Assembly: GCF_002797935.1 (NCBI RefSeq)
Contig: NZ_PGER01000001.1
Location: 3,162,001-3,226,000 of the forward strand
Direction: 5' to 3'
Length of the DNA: 64,000 nt
Source of the DNA: Flavobacterium sp. 1
GTDB taxonomy: Bacteria > Bacteroidota > Bacteroidia > Flavobacteriales > Flavobacteriaceae
Position 1 is the first letter of the stretch. The number at the start of each line of letters is the position of its first letter. Under the pieces are notes generated by a model that saw nothing but the letters and a program-made list of their open reading frames with translations, did not search any database and was not told where the DNA came from. Of this stretch, positions 27,979-37,179 are shown in pieces. The position numbers and the translations under genes were made by a program.

Positions 27979-29334
27979 CTATAATTCAAAGACCTGCCCC
28001 ATCAATGGAACCATACATTCAAAATCATATTTTTCTTGTATTTTCACTCTAAGTTCATCGGCAGGTTCATTTTCTCCGTGTACCAAAAAGATTTTTTTGG
28101 GTTTTTCTTCTAAATCTGAAAGCCAATTAATCAAATCTTTTTGATCTCCATGAGCCGATAACCCTTCTATTCCCACAATTTTGGCCTTTACTTCAAAATA
28201 TCTTCCGCGTATTTTTATATCCGTTGCTCCTTCTAACATCTTTCTTCCCCGAGTTCCTTCGCCTTGGTAACCAATAATAATTACTGTCGTTTCGGGCAAT
28301 TGAATGTAATGCTCCAAATAACTCAAAACCCTACCGCCAGTAACCATACCACTCGCTGCAATTACTACTTTTGGCTGTTTATTATAAATCGTATCAACTG
28401 TTTCTTGATAATCTGAAATTATGGTAAACATTTTACACATCTCAGTAAATTCTTTTTCATTTAACCGATGCCATTTTCTATGATTCACAAAAAGTTCCAA
28501 CATGCTAATTCCCATTGGAGTATCAATAATATAAGGAATATCAGGAATCCTGTCTTCTTCTTTCAATTGCCAGAGCAAATACATTACGCTTTGGGCACGT
28601 TCTACTGCAAAACTCGGAATTATGATAGTCCCTCCATTATGTACGGCAGTATTAATATACATTTCCAACTCCTCTTTGGGATTAATATCTGGATGAAGCC
28701 GGTTACCGTAGGTGCATTCAAGAAAAATATAATCTGCCTTTTTGGGCTTTGTTGGCGGAAACATCAATACATCATTGTCCCGACCAATATCTCCCGAAAA
28801 AACGACCACTTTTTTTTCTAGCTGAAGTTCAATTGTACACGCTCCTAGAATGTGTCCTGCGGTAGTAAAAACAGCCTCAATTTCGGCATCCAAAGCAATA
28901 CTCACGTTGGGCTGAATTATTCTAAAATGAGGAAAAACTTTTTCGGCTTGAACCACTGTGTATAATGGTTCGGCTATTTCATGCTTAGAAAACTTTCCTT
29001 CATTTGCCATCTTAGCATCTTCTTCTTGAATTTTGGCACTATCCAAAAGAATCAATTTAGCAACTGCGGCAGTGGGGCTGGTACAATATATTTTACCAGT
29101 AAATCCTTGATTTACCAATCGAGGCAACCAGCCGCAATGATCTAAATGTCCGTGGGTTAACAAAACAAAATCTATAGTAGAGGGTAAAATAGGCAACGGT
29201 TCCCAATTAAGCTCCCGCAAAGATTTTAATCCTTGAAATTGTCCGCAGTCTATCAAAATTCTAACACCATTACTCTCTACCAACGTTTTGGATCCTGTTA
29301 CCGTGCCTACACCGCCAATACATGTGATTTTCAT
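27979..29334 (-). CDS. MBL-fold beta-CASP RNA-processing nuclease
   Basis: The 451-residue protein has the metallo-beta-lactamase motif THGHLDHCGWLPRL (about 59-72), a TAGHILGA motif, FSGDIGRD, then a beta-CASP insert (about 200-370) and the closing LSAHGDQKDLI and FLVHGE motifs. This matches the bacterial/archaeal CPSF-like exonuclease family acting on RNA. All expected metal ligands are present, so it should be active and cytoplasmic. The next gene upstream encodes an ATP-cone/endonuclease fusion (36 bp gap, same strand), suggesting co-transcription. Confidence 0.87.
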   Translation of the reverse strand: MKITCIGGVGTVTGSKTLVESNGVRILIDCGQFQGLKSLRELNWEPLPILPSTIDFVLLTHGHLDHCGWLPRLVNQGFTGKIYCTSPTAAVAKLILLDSAKIQEEDAKMANEGKFSKHEIAEPLYTVVQAEKVFPHFRIIQPNVSIALDAEIEAVFTTAGHILGACTIELQLEKKVVVFSGDIGRDNDVLMFPPTKPKKADYIFLECTYGNRLHPDINPKEELEMYINTAVHNGGTIIIPSFAVERAQSVMYLLWQLKEEDRIPDIPYIIDTPMGISMLELFVNHRKWHRLNEKEFTEMCKMFTIISDYQETVDTIYNKQPKVVIAASGMVTGGRVLSYLEHYIQLPETTVIIIGYQGEGTRGRKMLEGATDIKIRGRYFEVKAKIVGIEGLSAHGDQKDLINWLSDLEEKPKKIFLVHGENEPADELRVKIQEKYDFECMVPLMGQVFEL

Positions 29335-29370
29335 TTTAATACCATTTTAAATTAATTTCGATTCTTGAAA

Positions 29371-30201
29371 TTACATAAGCCTACACAACTCTAAAGCTTC
29401 TTTCATTACATTTTTAATACGATTTGGACTCAAACCTATTCTTTCCAAATCGTTGCTATTATTGACAATCTCGCGAACTAAAATAATATCCAAGATCAAT
29501 AATTTTTCTTTTTCCGAAAGAGTTAATGTCGTTAAACAAGTTATGGGATACAACTGACGATTGCTGATTTTAGTTTTTAAATTATCGGTTTTCGGATAGT
29601 CCCAGCTCAGCAAATTGAGACCTGAACATTTGGCAAAATCAACAGCATCTGAGGTAAAACGGTTATTGGTAACAATCCAACATTTAGAAATAGTATCACT
29701 TCTGGAAAATATCTCATGCTTTGCCTCTTTTAAATCATTAAAACGAGACAAAATATACATAGGCACTTTCACATCGGTAGCAACATCCTTTCCTACATGA
29801 AATTTACACTCGACCATGGCAATACCATTATTATTCTTAACCAAAACATCTATTTCATGCGAAACACATTTGCCCCGCAAAATCAAATTAACTTTAGTTT
29901 CATAATGTTCCGAAGTAAAGAGTCTGGCAATGAATTTTTCGAAAAAAAAACCTGAAGGACCCAATAATCGAATAGCTTCTCTTAAATTATATCGAGCTGC
30001 ATTCGAATTGGAAGTTTTTTTAAGAAGTCTAAAAGCCGTTTTAAAAATATGCTTTGTAGAAATTCCATCATGAATATCTTTTTCAATAAGCTGCAAAATA
30101 TCGTCAACTACTGCAGATGCCGCTCCAGATTTTAGCAGAGACTGTTTTAATTTTGCACGATTAAAATCAACAATAGCACCAGAATGTTTTACAATTTTCA
30201 T
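29371..30201 (-). CDS. ATP-cone domain fused to a PD-(D/E)XK endonuclease-like domain
   Basis: The 276-residue protein has two parts. Residues 1-90 form an ATP-cone (MKIVKHSGAIVDFNRAKL, then FRLLKKTSNSNAARYNLREA), the nucleotide-sensing module of ribonucleotide reductases and NrdR. Residues about 90-205 look like an Mrr-type nuclease: CVSHEIDVLVKNNN, then MVECKFH, giving an E-x-D...ExK site. A helical tail of about 60 residues follows. No methylase is nearby, so it is not an ordinary restriction system. Nuclease action gated by ATP/dATP is a reasonable guess. It is upstream of the beta-CASP nuclease gene. Confidence 0.75.
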   Translation of the reverse strand: MKIVKHSGAIVDFNRAKLKQSLLKSGAASAVVDDILQLIEKDIHDGISTKHIFKTAFRLLKKTSNSNAARYNLREAIRLLGPSGFFFEKFIARLFTSEHYETKVNLILRGKCVSHEIDVLVKNNNGIAMVECKFHVGKDVATDVKVPMYILSRFNDLKEAKHEIFSRSDTISKCWIVTNNRFTSDAVDFAKCSGLNLLSWDYPKTDNLKTKISNRQLYPITCLTTLTLSEKEKLLILDIILVREIVNNSNDLERIGLSPNRIKNVMKEALELCRLM

Positions 30202-30249
30202 TTCTAAATAATTCTTTTCATAAGTCTTTTAAAGATAAGAAAAAAAGAA

Positions 30250-30693
30250 TTATTTTTTCAGTTTCTGAAAATAAAATGCTGGAATAAAAACAATTACAAA
30301 CAAAGGCTGAATCAAAAAGCGCCTCACGTAAAAAAGGATTAAATTTTGATCACTTTTAAAAAAGTAAATAATAGAAAAGAAAGCAACTATTAGAATCACA
30401 AAAAGCAAAACATACAAAACAGCAGCAAATGAAATCATTTCTCTATCCTTAAATAGCAAATAAAGTATCCCTAACGAAAAAACAGTATTTATAGAAAACC
30501 GAAACAATAATCCTAAAAACAGCAATCCTGAATTAAACTCAGGCAAAGGCAATTTCAAATAATCTCCATTAAAATAGACCAAAAAGGGGTCATAAAATAA
30601 TTCACTTTCAAAAGCTCTTACAAGCATCAGCAAAGACACTAATACAAGTGTAAAAAAAATACTGGTTTTATTTTGAAGCACTTTATTTAGCAT
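30250..30693 (-). CDS. Exosortase F-associated membrane protein
   Basis: The 147-residue protein has four hydrophobic segments (about 12-28, 52-80, 88-112, 122-142) and a basic end. It overlaps the end of the XrtF gene by 11 bp, a sign of translational coupling. Small membrane proteins in this position are known companions of XrtF in Bacteroidota. There are no catalytic motifs, so the name rests on context and size. Confidence 0.7.
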   Translation of the reverse strand: MLNKVLQNKTSIFFTLVLVSLLMLVRAFESELFYDPFLVYFNGDYLKLPLPEFNSGLLFLGLLFRFSINTVFSLGILYLLFKDREMISFAAVLYVLLFVILIVAFFSIIYFFKSDQNLILFYVRRFLIQPLFVIVFIPAFYFQKLKK

Positions 30694-31219
30694 ATTTCGA
30701 AAATTTATTAACCCAAATTACCCATAAAATAAAGACCGTTCCATAAATTATCGCTGGAAATAAAACACCATGAAGTAAATGCTTTATTTCAGGAAAATAA
30801 TACATCAAAACTATCAAGAGGGCAATACGCAATACATTTAGAATATAAATCAATACTGTTCCGCCCAAAATAAAAAGCAAAGTATTCTTTAAACTTCCTG
30901 AGAAAGCAGCAATAAAAGAAATAAATAAAATAATAACACTTATTCCATTACAGCCTTCCACTATACGAACAATATATTCATTTTGAAAATACATCCTAAC
31001 AAAAGGTTCGTTAACAACACTTTCAGCTTGAATACGCATAAAAAACCATGAAATCACTTTTTCAGAATTTTGAGCAACTACTTGTGTTATTGTATCTACC
31101 GTATTATCTCCGAAACCATTCAAAAAAAACTGATAGAGGAACGTTAGCAAAATATAGCAACCAAAAAAACTAGCTAAAAAAACTAAAAAAGGTTTATATT
31201 CAATGAAGTACTTTTTCAA
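30683..31219 (-). CDS. xrtF: Exosortase family protein XrtF
   Basis: The multi-spanning membrane protein carries the exosortase catalytic triad in order: Cys in EGCNG, Arg in LNVLRI, His in LLHGVLFP. Exosortases cut C-terminal sorting tags of exported proteins and may transfer them to a cell-envelope anchor. No ATG is available. Two in-frame TTG codons exist, at 31246 and 31219; the second gives the expected start (M)KKYFIEYKPFLVF, and a TAAATTTG box (31241-31234) would start transcription between them. I chose 31219 (178 residues). The sorted substrates are not in this window. Confidence 0.85.
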   Translation of the reverse strand: MKKYFIEYKPFLVFLASFFGCYILLTFLYQFFLNGFGDNTVDTITQVVAQNSEKVISWFFMRIQAESVVNEPFVRMYFQNEYIVRIVEGCNGISVIILFISFIAAFSGSLKNTLLFILGGTVLIYILNVLRIALLIVLMYYFPEIKHLLHGVLFPAIIYGTVFILWVIWVNKFSKYAK

Positions 31220-31291
31220 AATTATTTTTTTGCCAAATTTATGCAATTAAAGAATTAGCTTTAAATACTTTTGCATAAAAAATAACAAAAG

Positions 31292-31747
31292 ATGACTTTT
31301 CAAGAATTACAGCCGAAAGTAACTGAAATAACAGCAAACACAACACTTAGCAGAGACGAAAAGCTTTTGTCCATCTGTCAGCTCTTGAGTGATTCCATTT
31401 CTTACTACAACTGGGTAGGCTTTTATTTTGCCAATCACGAGACCAAAACACTGCATCTTGGTCCTTATGTAGGTGCCGAAACCGATCATACCGTTATTCC
31501 ATTCGGAAAAGGAATCTGCGGACAAGTAGCTGTTTCCAACAATAATTTTGTCGTTCCGGATGTAAGTGCACAAGATAACTATATTGCCTGCAGTTTTACA
31601 GTAAAATCCGAAATTGTAGTGCCGCTTTTTGTAAATGGAGAAAATATTGGTCAAATTGACATTGACAGCCACGTTATCGATCCTTTTACAGAAGAAGATG
31701 AACGTTTCTTGGAATTTGTAAACGAAGAGATTGCAAAGCTGTTTTAA
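31292..31747 (+). CDS. GAF-domain protein, probable free methionine-(R)-sulfoxide reductase
   Basis: The 151-residue protein is a single GAF domain. It retains cysteines and flanks found in fRMsr (MsrC) enzymes: GKGICGQVA, then VPDVSAQDNYIACSFTVKSE before IVVPL. These enzymes reduce free methionine-R-sulfoxide using thioredoxin. The gene is divergent from xrtF. A TACTTTTG box (31266-31273) is suitably placed but lacks a clear TTG. Motif agreement is good; a purely sensory GAF protein is the alternative. Confidence 0.75.
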   Translation: MTFQELQPKVTEITANTTLSRDEKLLSICQLLSDSISYYNWVGFYFANHETKTLHLGPYVGAETDHTVIPFGKGICGQVAVSNNNFVVPDVSAQDNYIACSFTVKSEIVVPLFVNGENIGQIDIDSHVIDPFTEEDERFLEFVNEEIAKLF

Positions 31748-31824
31748 GAATATAAAATTTTAAAGAGTCAAAGATTTAAAAAAAAACATTTATAAGACCT
31801 CAAAATCATTTAATCATTAAATTT

Positions 31825-31855
31825 TTGAATATTTCAATATTTTGCATTACTTTTG
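31825..31855 (+). promoter_or_regulatory. Bacteroidota-type promoter of rpsO
   Basis: TTG at 31825-31827, a 20-nt spacer and TACTTTTG at 31848-31855. The rpsO start is 56 bp further on. Confidence 0.75.
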
Positions 31856-31910
31856 CACCCGTCTTACAATAGCTGTACGACATACATAAAAATCATTAAA
31901 TAATATTCGA

Positions 31911-32180
31911 ATGTATTTAACTAAAGAGATTAAAGAAGAAATCTTCGCTAAACACGGAGGAAAAGCAGAAAACACTGGATCTGCAGAAGGTCAAATCGCG
32001 TTATTCACTTACAGAATCAGCCACCTTACTGAACACTTGAAAAAAAATCGTCATGATTTCAACACTGAGCGTTCATTAGTACTGTTAGTAGGTAAAAGAA
32101 GAGCTTTGTTGGATTACTTGAAGAAAACAGAGATCAACAGATATCGTGAGATTATCAAAGTATTGGGTATTAGAAAATAA
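31911..32180 (+). CDS. rpsO: 30S ribosomal protein S15
   Basis: The 89-residue protein has the S15 pattern: KHGGKAENTGSAEGQIALFT (14-33), HLTEHLKKNRHD and RSLVLLVGKRRALLDYLKK. It binds 16S rRNA helices and the S6/S18 platform. As in many bacteria, pnp follows it, but here a terminator and a structured leader separate them. A strong promoter lies upstream. Confidence 0.98.
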   Translation: MYLTKEIKEEIFAKHGGKAENTGSAEGQIALFTYRISHLTEHLKKNRHDFNTERSLVLLVGKRRALLDYLKKTEINRYREIIKVLGIRK

Positions 32181-32191
32181 TCAATATACAA

Positions 32192-32220
32192 AAGAGGTGC
32201 GAAAGTGCCTCTTTTTTTTA
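32192..32220 (+). terminator. Rho-independent terminator after rpsO
   Basis: AAGAGG...CCTCTT stem extended by wobble pairs to a GAAA tetraloop, then eight or more T. Confidence 0.85.
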
Positions 32221-32315
32221 TTTCTTTTTAGATTTAAAAAAATATTTTAAATCTAAAAATTGCTGTCAATTATCTTTCAAAATTGACGTTTCATTAAAAA
32301 AAGTTTGGTTTTTCA

Positions 32316-32374
32316 TTGGGTTTTAGGCATTAACTACGCAACAACTACAACTAACAACACAACTAAAACCCATT
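32316..32374 (+). promoter_or_regulatory. Long-range stem in the pnp leader
   Basis: GGGTTTTAG (32318-32326) pairs perfectly with CTAAAACCC (32363-32371) across a 36-nt loop rich in ACAAC repeats. It ends about 25 nt before the pnp start. The position resembles the stem in E. coli pnp mRNA used for autocontrol by RNase III and PNPase, but no homology is implied. Confidence 0.5.
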
Positions 32375-32398
32375 GTATAACCAATTAAGGAAAAATTT

Positions 32399-34534
32399 AT
32401 GATTCCACAATTATTTGTAGAAAAAATCGATTTAGGTGATGGCAGAAGCATCACAATCGAGACAGGACGTCTAGCCAAACAAGCTGATGGTTCTGTAGTA
32501 GTAAGAATTGGTAAAACTGTTATTTTAGGAACAGTAGTATCGTCAAGAAAAGCAAGTCCAGGTATTGATTTTCTACCATTAACGGTAGATTATCGTGAAA
32601 AATTTGCAGCAGCAGGCCGTTTCCCAGGAGGTTTCTTCAAAAGAGAAGCACGACCTAGCGACAGCGAAGTATTAACAATGAGATTAGTTGACCGTGTTTT
32701 GCGTCCGCTTTTTCCAAGTGATTATCATGCAGAAGTTCAGGTTATGATTCAGTTAATGTCTCATGATGAAGAAGTTATGCCGGATGCATTAGCAGGATTA
32801 GCAGCTTCGGCAGCTCTTGCATTGTCTGATATTCCTTTTGAAACTTTAATTTCAGAAGCAAGAGTAGGAAGAATTGACGGTAAATTCATTATCAATCCAT
32901 CTCGTGCACAATTAGAATTGTCTGATATCGACATGATGATTGGAGCTTCAACTGATTCTATCGCAATGGTAGAAGGAGAAATGAAAGAAATCTCAGAAGC
33001 TGAAATGTTAGAAGCAATTAAATTTGCTCACGAACATATTAAAGTACAAATTGCTGCACAGGAAAGATTGGCAGATGCTTTTGGAAAAAAAGAAGTTCGT
33101 ACTTATGAAACTGAAAAGACTGACGATGCTATTTACGCTAAAGTAAAAGCAGCAGCTTATGATAAAATTTACGCTATTGCAAGTAAAGGTTCAGCTAAAC
33201 ACGAACGTTCTGCTGCATTTGATGCTGTAAAAGAAGAAGTAAAAGCATTATTTACTGAAGAAGAATTGGCAGAAAACGGAGATTTAGTTTCTAAATATTT
33301 CTACAAAACCAATAAAGAAGCAGTTCGTAATGTAACTTTAGATTTAGGAACCCGTCTTGACGGAAGAAAAACTACTGAAATCAGACCAATCTGGTGCGAA
33401 GTAGATTATTTACCATCTGTTCACGGTTCTGCATTGTTTACACGTGGAGAAACTCAAGCTTTGGCAACAGCAACTTTAGGAACTTCCAGAGAAGCAAACC
33501 AAATTGATTCACCATCTGAACAAGGAGAAGAAAAATTCTATTTACACTATAATTTCCCACCATTTTCTACAGGAGAGGCTCGTCCGTTAAGAGGAACTTC
33601 AAGAAGAGAAGTTGGTCACGGAAACTTAGCACAAAGAGCATTAAAAAACATGATTCCTGCTGAAAACCCATATACTATAAGAGTTGTTTCTGAAGTATTG
33701 GAATCAAATGGTTCGTCTTCTATGGCTACCGTTTGTGCTGGAACATTGGCTTTAATGGATGCCGGTATTCAAATGATTCGTCCAGTTTCTGGAATTGCAA
33801 TGGGATTGATTACTGATGGTGATCGTTTTGCGGTTTTATCTGATATCTTGGGTGATGAAGATCATTTAGGAGATATGGATTTCAAGGTAACAGGAACTTC
33901 AGAAGGTATTACAGCTTGTCAAATGGACATCAAAATTGATGGATTGAAATATGAAATCATGGAGCAGGCTTTAGCTCAAGCTCGTGATGGACGTTTGCAT
34001 ATTTTAGGAAAATTACTTGAAACTCTTGCAAAACCAAACGCAGATGTTAAAGCACATTCCCCAAAAATCATTACTAGAACTATTCCTGGAAACTTTATTG
34101 GAGCATTAATCGGACCTGGTGGAAAAGTGATTCAAGAATTGCAAAAAGCTACAGGAACTACAATCGTTATCAACGAAGTGGATGAGCAAGGCGTAATCGA
34201 GATATTAGGTACAGATCCTGCAGGAATTGAAGCTGTATTAGCTAAAATCCAATCTATTACTTTCAAACCTCAAATGGGCGAAGCTTATGAAGTGAAAGTA
34301 ATCAAAATGCTTGATTTTGGTGCCGTTGTAGAATACACATCTGCTCCAGGAAATGAAGTATTGCTTCACGTATCTGAACTAGCTTGGGAACGCACAGAAA
34401 ACGTTGCTGATGTAGTTAATATGGGTGATGTTTTCCAAGTGAAATACTTAGGAGTTGATCCAAAAACAAGAAAAGAGAAAGTGTCCAGAAAAGCACTTTT
34501 ACAAAGACCTCCGCGTGAGGAGAAAAAAGAGTAA
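32399..34534 (+). CDS. pnp: Polynucleotide phosphorylase (PNPase)
   Basis: The 711-residue enzyme degrades RNA 3' to 5' with phosphate and releases nucleoside diphosphates. Two RNase PH domains are visible: the first with [21 protein letters not shown], the second with [16 protein letters not shown] and [15 protein letters not shown]. An all-alpha linker separates them. The C-terminus carries a KH domain ([20 protein letters not shown]) and an S1 domain ([35 protein letters not shown]). No truncation is seen. Confidence 0.98.
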   Translation: MIPQLFVEKIDLGDGRSITIETGRLAKQADGSVVVRIGKTVILGTVVSSRKASPGIDFLPLTVDYREKFAAAGRFPGGFFKREARPSDSEVLTMRLVDRVLRPLFPSDYHAEVQVMIQLMSHDEEVMPDALAGLAASAALALSDIPFETLISEARVGRIDGKFIINPSRAQLELSDIDMMIGASTDSIAMVEGEMKEISEAEMLEAIKFAHEHIKVQIAAQERLADAFGKKEVRTYETEKTDDAIYAKVKAAAYDKIYAIASKGSAKHERSAAFDAVKEEVKALFTEEELAENGDLVSKYFYKTNKEAVRNVTLDLGTRLDGRKTTEIRPIWCEVDYLPSVHGSALFTRGETQALATATLGTSREANQIDSPSEQGEEKFYLHYNFPPFSTGEARPLRGTSRREVGHGNLAQRALKNMIPAENPYTIRVVSEVLESNGSSSMATVCAGTLALMDAGIQMIRPVSGIAMGLITDGDRFAVLSDILGDEDHLGDMDFKVTGTSEGITACQMDIKIDGLKYEIMEQALAQARDGRLHILGKLLETLAKPNADVKAHSPKIITRTIPGNFIGALIGPGGKVIQELQKATGTTIVINEVDEQGVIEILGTDPAGIEAVLAKIQSITFKPQMGEAYEVKVIKMLDFGAVVEYTSAPGNEVLLHVSELAWERTENVADVVNMGDVFQVKYLGVDPKTRKEKVSRKALLQRPPREEKKE

Positions 34535-34570
34535 TCCAATCTTAGTTTACTAAAGGTTTATTTTATAGGA

Positions 34571-34604
34571 AACCCCGTTTTACAATTGTGAAACGGGGTT
34601 TTTC
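34571..34604 (+). terminator. Rho-independent terminator after pnp
   Basis: AACCCCGTTT/AAACGGGGTT arms around a 10-nt loop, then T residues. Confidence 0.85.
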
Positions 34605-34921
34605 GGTTTTTAAACCTCAAATTATAAATTAATGTCTGCTGAAAAACTCTTTTGTCTGTTTAGAGAAGGAGTTTTTTATTTTCTCTAGATTGTGACAAGT
34701 CTTAAAACTTACAGACAACATTTGAAGTCAAAAGCAATTAAAATACTGCTCTTAACTAATAAATAATACATCTCCTTGAGTCATTAAAAGCATTTACTAC
34801 ATTTTTAACAGAATAAATCAACAGTATCTTAAAAAATAATAAATTATTTACACAATATTCAAAGAAAAAAAATATCTTTAAGCCAAAATTTATTAAACAA
34901 TTAACCTAAAACAAAAAAACT
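34605..34921. other. Gene-free AT-rich gap between pnp and a hypothetical gene
   Basis: No coding frame of note on either strand. A weak hairpin with a T-rich end (AAAAACTC/GAGTTTTT, 34642-34677) could be a second terminator. No consensus promoter was found before 34922; TATCTTTA near 34871 is close to a -7 box but has no TTG. Confidence 0.5.
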
Positions 34922-35347
34922 ATGTGCAATTCTACAAAAGAACTATCCTTTACACCTTACCCAACCATCCAAACTACCAAAATCAACACTGAAGTATTCA
35001 CTTTCCTACAGCCAGACCAAGTTGAATATCCTGTTGCACCATTAGTATCTGCAAAATTCTACACTCCTGAAGGCGGACCATTAACACTAAAAGTAAGAGC
35101 TACATTATACATGAACTCCGAGATTCCTGATGCGCCTTTTGTAGAACCACCTACTGAAAAGGATGGCGTTTTGACCATCAATTACGATTATGATTTCTCT
35201 ATGGATACCCCAGAAACGTGTGATGTATGGTACGTTGAACTAGATTACACTTCAGAAACTGTTGGAAATATAAAAACAGTTATGTCCTATATGGTAAACT
35301 TAGATCCTGAGACTTCTAGAGGGACTGAGACAGGTGTAAATGGCTAG
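34922..35347 (+). CDS. Hypothetical protein, 141 residues
   Basis: I do not recognise this protein. It has no signal peptide, membrane segment or metal motif. It is acidic and rich in Thr, Pro, Val and Tyr, with alternating patterns such as LTLKVRATLYMN and CDVWYVELDYTS that suggest a beta-sandwich. It has only two cysteines. It precedes the histidine kinase gene on the same strand with 95 bp between, and a strong hairpin lies in that gap. The codon pattern and clean start (ATG after an A-rich leader) support a real gene. Confidence 0.7.
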   Translation: MCNSTKELSFTPYPTIQTTKINTEVFTFLQPDQVEYPVAPLVSAKFYTPEGGPLTLKVRATLYMNSEIPDAPFVEPPTEKDGVLTINYDYDFSMDTPETCDVWYVELDYTSETVGNIKTVMSYMVNLDPETSRGTETGVNG

Positions 35348-35364
35348 TAAAATAATTTTCATTA

Positions 35365-35413
35365 GAAACATCGTTTAATCAACACTCTTTATGATAAAAT
35401 TAAACGATGTTTC
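35365..35413 (+). terminator. Strong hairpin without T run between 34922 gene and histidine kinase
   Basis: Perfect 15-bp arms GAAACATCGTTTAAT (35365-35379) and complement (35399-35413) around a 19-nt loop. No T tract follows on the plus strand. It may lower transcription into the kinase or protect the upstream mRNA end. It covers the in-frame ATG at 35407, which argues for the later kinase start. Confidence 0.55.
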
Positions 35414-35442
35414 CTAATAAGAACAATGAGAATTTCACAAAA

Positions 35443-37179
35443 ATGCAAACACTTAAACTACTAATATCGCTATTATTTTTTTATAATTCTTTATTTCTTT
35501 TTTCTCAAATAAAAAGTACTGACAACATGGGCGAGGTATTTAATAAAAAAACAAAAGAATTTAATACAGAAGTAAACTTTAAAAAGGCGCAATATTTTTT
35601 TATAAAAAAAAATTGGGACTCTACTTTAGTATATTCTATGAAACAATTGAGTTTAAGTAAAAACAAAGAATTAGCTGATTATTGTCACTATTTTAGAGGG
35701 TATAGTTTTCGAGAATTAAAACTATTAAAAGAAGCAAAGTACGAATTAAATTTAATTTCAAAAAAGTTCATATTATATCAATTAGTAAACTATAAATTAG
35801 GCGCAATTTCTTTAGAACTGAAAGAATTCGAAAAAGCTATCCTTTTTTTTCAAAAAACAGAGTCCGTTTACATAAATGAAGATAAAGAATGTAAACTAAG
35901 TTCAATTTATGCAAATTTAGGGACTTGTTATTTACATTTAAATAAATTTAAAATAGCTGAATTTTATCTATTCAAAAGTATTAAAATACAAAAAACAGAA
36001 AGTGATACATTACCATTAATAAATTCTTATTTTAATATTGCAAATTTATATTATGTGCAATATAAAGACCAAAAAGCCATGCCTTATTTTGAAAAAGCGT
36101 ATTCATTATCAAAAAAAATAAAAGATTTTGATAAAAAAAGACAAGCTTCCAAAAACATGTCCGTTGTCGAAGAAAACAGAGGTAACTTCAAACAAGCTTT
36201 AGTCTATAGAAAAGAATCAGAGCAATGGAAAGATTCACTCAACAACCAAAACAAAGTCTGGGCACTCGCAGACTACGAAAAAAAATATGCGGTAGCGCAA
36301 AAACAAAAACAAATCTTGGTACTCAAAGTTGAGAACAAACTAAAAGAGACGCAGCGTAAAACTATGTTTTTTTCAACACTAGGCTTATTATTGCTTTTAT
36401 CAGGAGGTATCTATGCTTATGCTCAGAAAGTAAAAAATGCCAAAATCATTTTTACCCAAAAAGTAAAACTAGACCAGCTCAACGCTACCAAGGATCAATT
36501 GTTCTCCATTGTTAGCCATGATTTGCGTTCCTCGGTAAATGCACTAAAAACCAGCAACACCAAATTAACTACTTCACTGGAGACCAAAAACTACGATCAG
36601 CTCGACCAGCTCCTCCATCAAAACAGCGCGATTGCAAACGGTGCCTATAACTTACTGGACAACCTGCTGCATTGGGCCTTGCTGCAAACCAAGCAATTGT
36701 ATTTTCATAAAGATTCTGTTCATTTATTTTCTATTGTACAACAAATAGAATACAACTACAAACCTTTATTGCTTGATAAATCCATCACTTTTGAGAACAC
36801 CATTTCAAAAAATAGTTTTATCTTCGTAGATCTCGATTCGCTAAAAATTGTACTGCGTAACTTACTCGATAATGCCATAAAATTCTCCCCGGAGAACAGC
36901 AAAATCAGTTTTTATACTATAGAAACAAATACCAATTTTTGCCAGCTCGTGATTCAGGACTGCGGTTTAGGAATGACACAAAACACGATTAATGAGTTAC
37001 TCCAAGACAGTGAATTATTAGCGAAGAAAAAAAACTCGGAAATTATTGGAACTGGACTCGGAATGCAATTGTGCAAGCAGATGATCAAGAAAAATAGCGG
37101 TTCATTAACCATAGAAAGTGAATTGAACAAAGGTACCAAGATGATACTTTCGTTCCCAAAAACTGAACAAAATGGATAG
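35443..37179 (+). CDS. TPR-containing sensor histidine kinase
   Basis: The frame opens at 35407 inside a hairpin; the ATG at 35443 (MQTLKLLISLLFFYNSLFLF) begins a signal peptide and is preferred, giving 578 residues. After it come about six TPR-like helix pairs (roughly 40-290, clearest at ANLGTCYLHLNKFKIAEFYL), a short coiled coil and one membrane helix at about 308-328. The HisKA domain has SHDLRS with phospho-acceptor His359. The ATPase domain follows with DNAIKFSPEN (N box), DCGLGM (G1) and GTGLGMQLCKQ (G2). The TPR sensor should be periplasmic. It overlaps the LytTR regulator gene by 8 bp, so the pair is coupled. Confidence 0.9.
   Translation: MQTLKLLISLLFFYNSLFLFSQIKSTDNMGEVFNKKTKEFNTEVNFKKAQYFFIKKNWDSTLVYSMKQLSLSKNKELADYCHYFRGYSFRELKLLKEAKYELNLISKKFILYQLVNYKLGAISLELKEFEKAILFFQKTESVYINEDKECKLSSIYANLGTCYLHLNKFKIAEFYLFKSIKIQKTESDTLPLINSYFNIANLYYVQYKDQKAMPYFEKAYSLSKKIKDFDKKRQASKNMSVVEENRGNFKQALVYRKESEQWKDSLNNQNKVWALADYEKKYAVAQKQKQILVLKVENKLKETQRKTMFFSTLGLLLLLSGGIYAYAQKVKNAKIIFTQKVKLDQLNATKDQLFSIVSHDLRSSVNALKTSNTKLTTSLETKNYDQLDQLLHQNSAIANGAYNLLDNLLHWALLQTKQLYFHKDSVHLFSIVQQIEYNYKPLLLDKSITFENTISKNSFIFVDLDSLKIVLRNLLDNAIKFSPENSKISFYTIETNTNFCQLVIQDCGLGMTQNTINELLQDSELLAKKKNSEIIGTGLGMQLCKQMIKKNSGSLTIESELNKGTKMILSFPKTEQNG

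Noticed and set aside
29371-30201. Reading the ATP-cone protein as NrdR
   Set aside because: No zinc-ribbon cysteines at the N-terminus, and a nuclease-like domain follows the ATP-cone.
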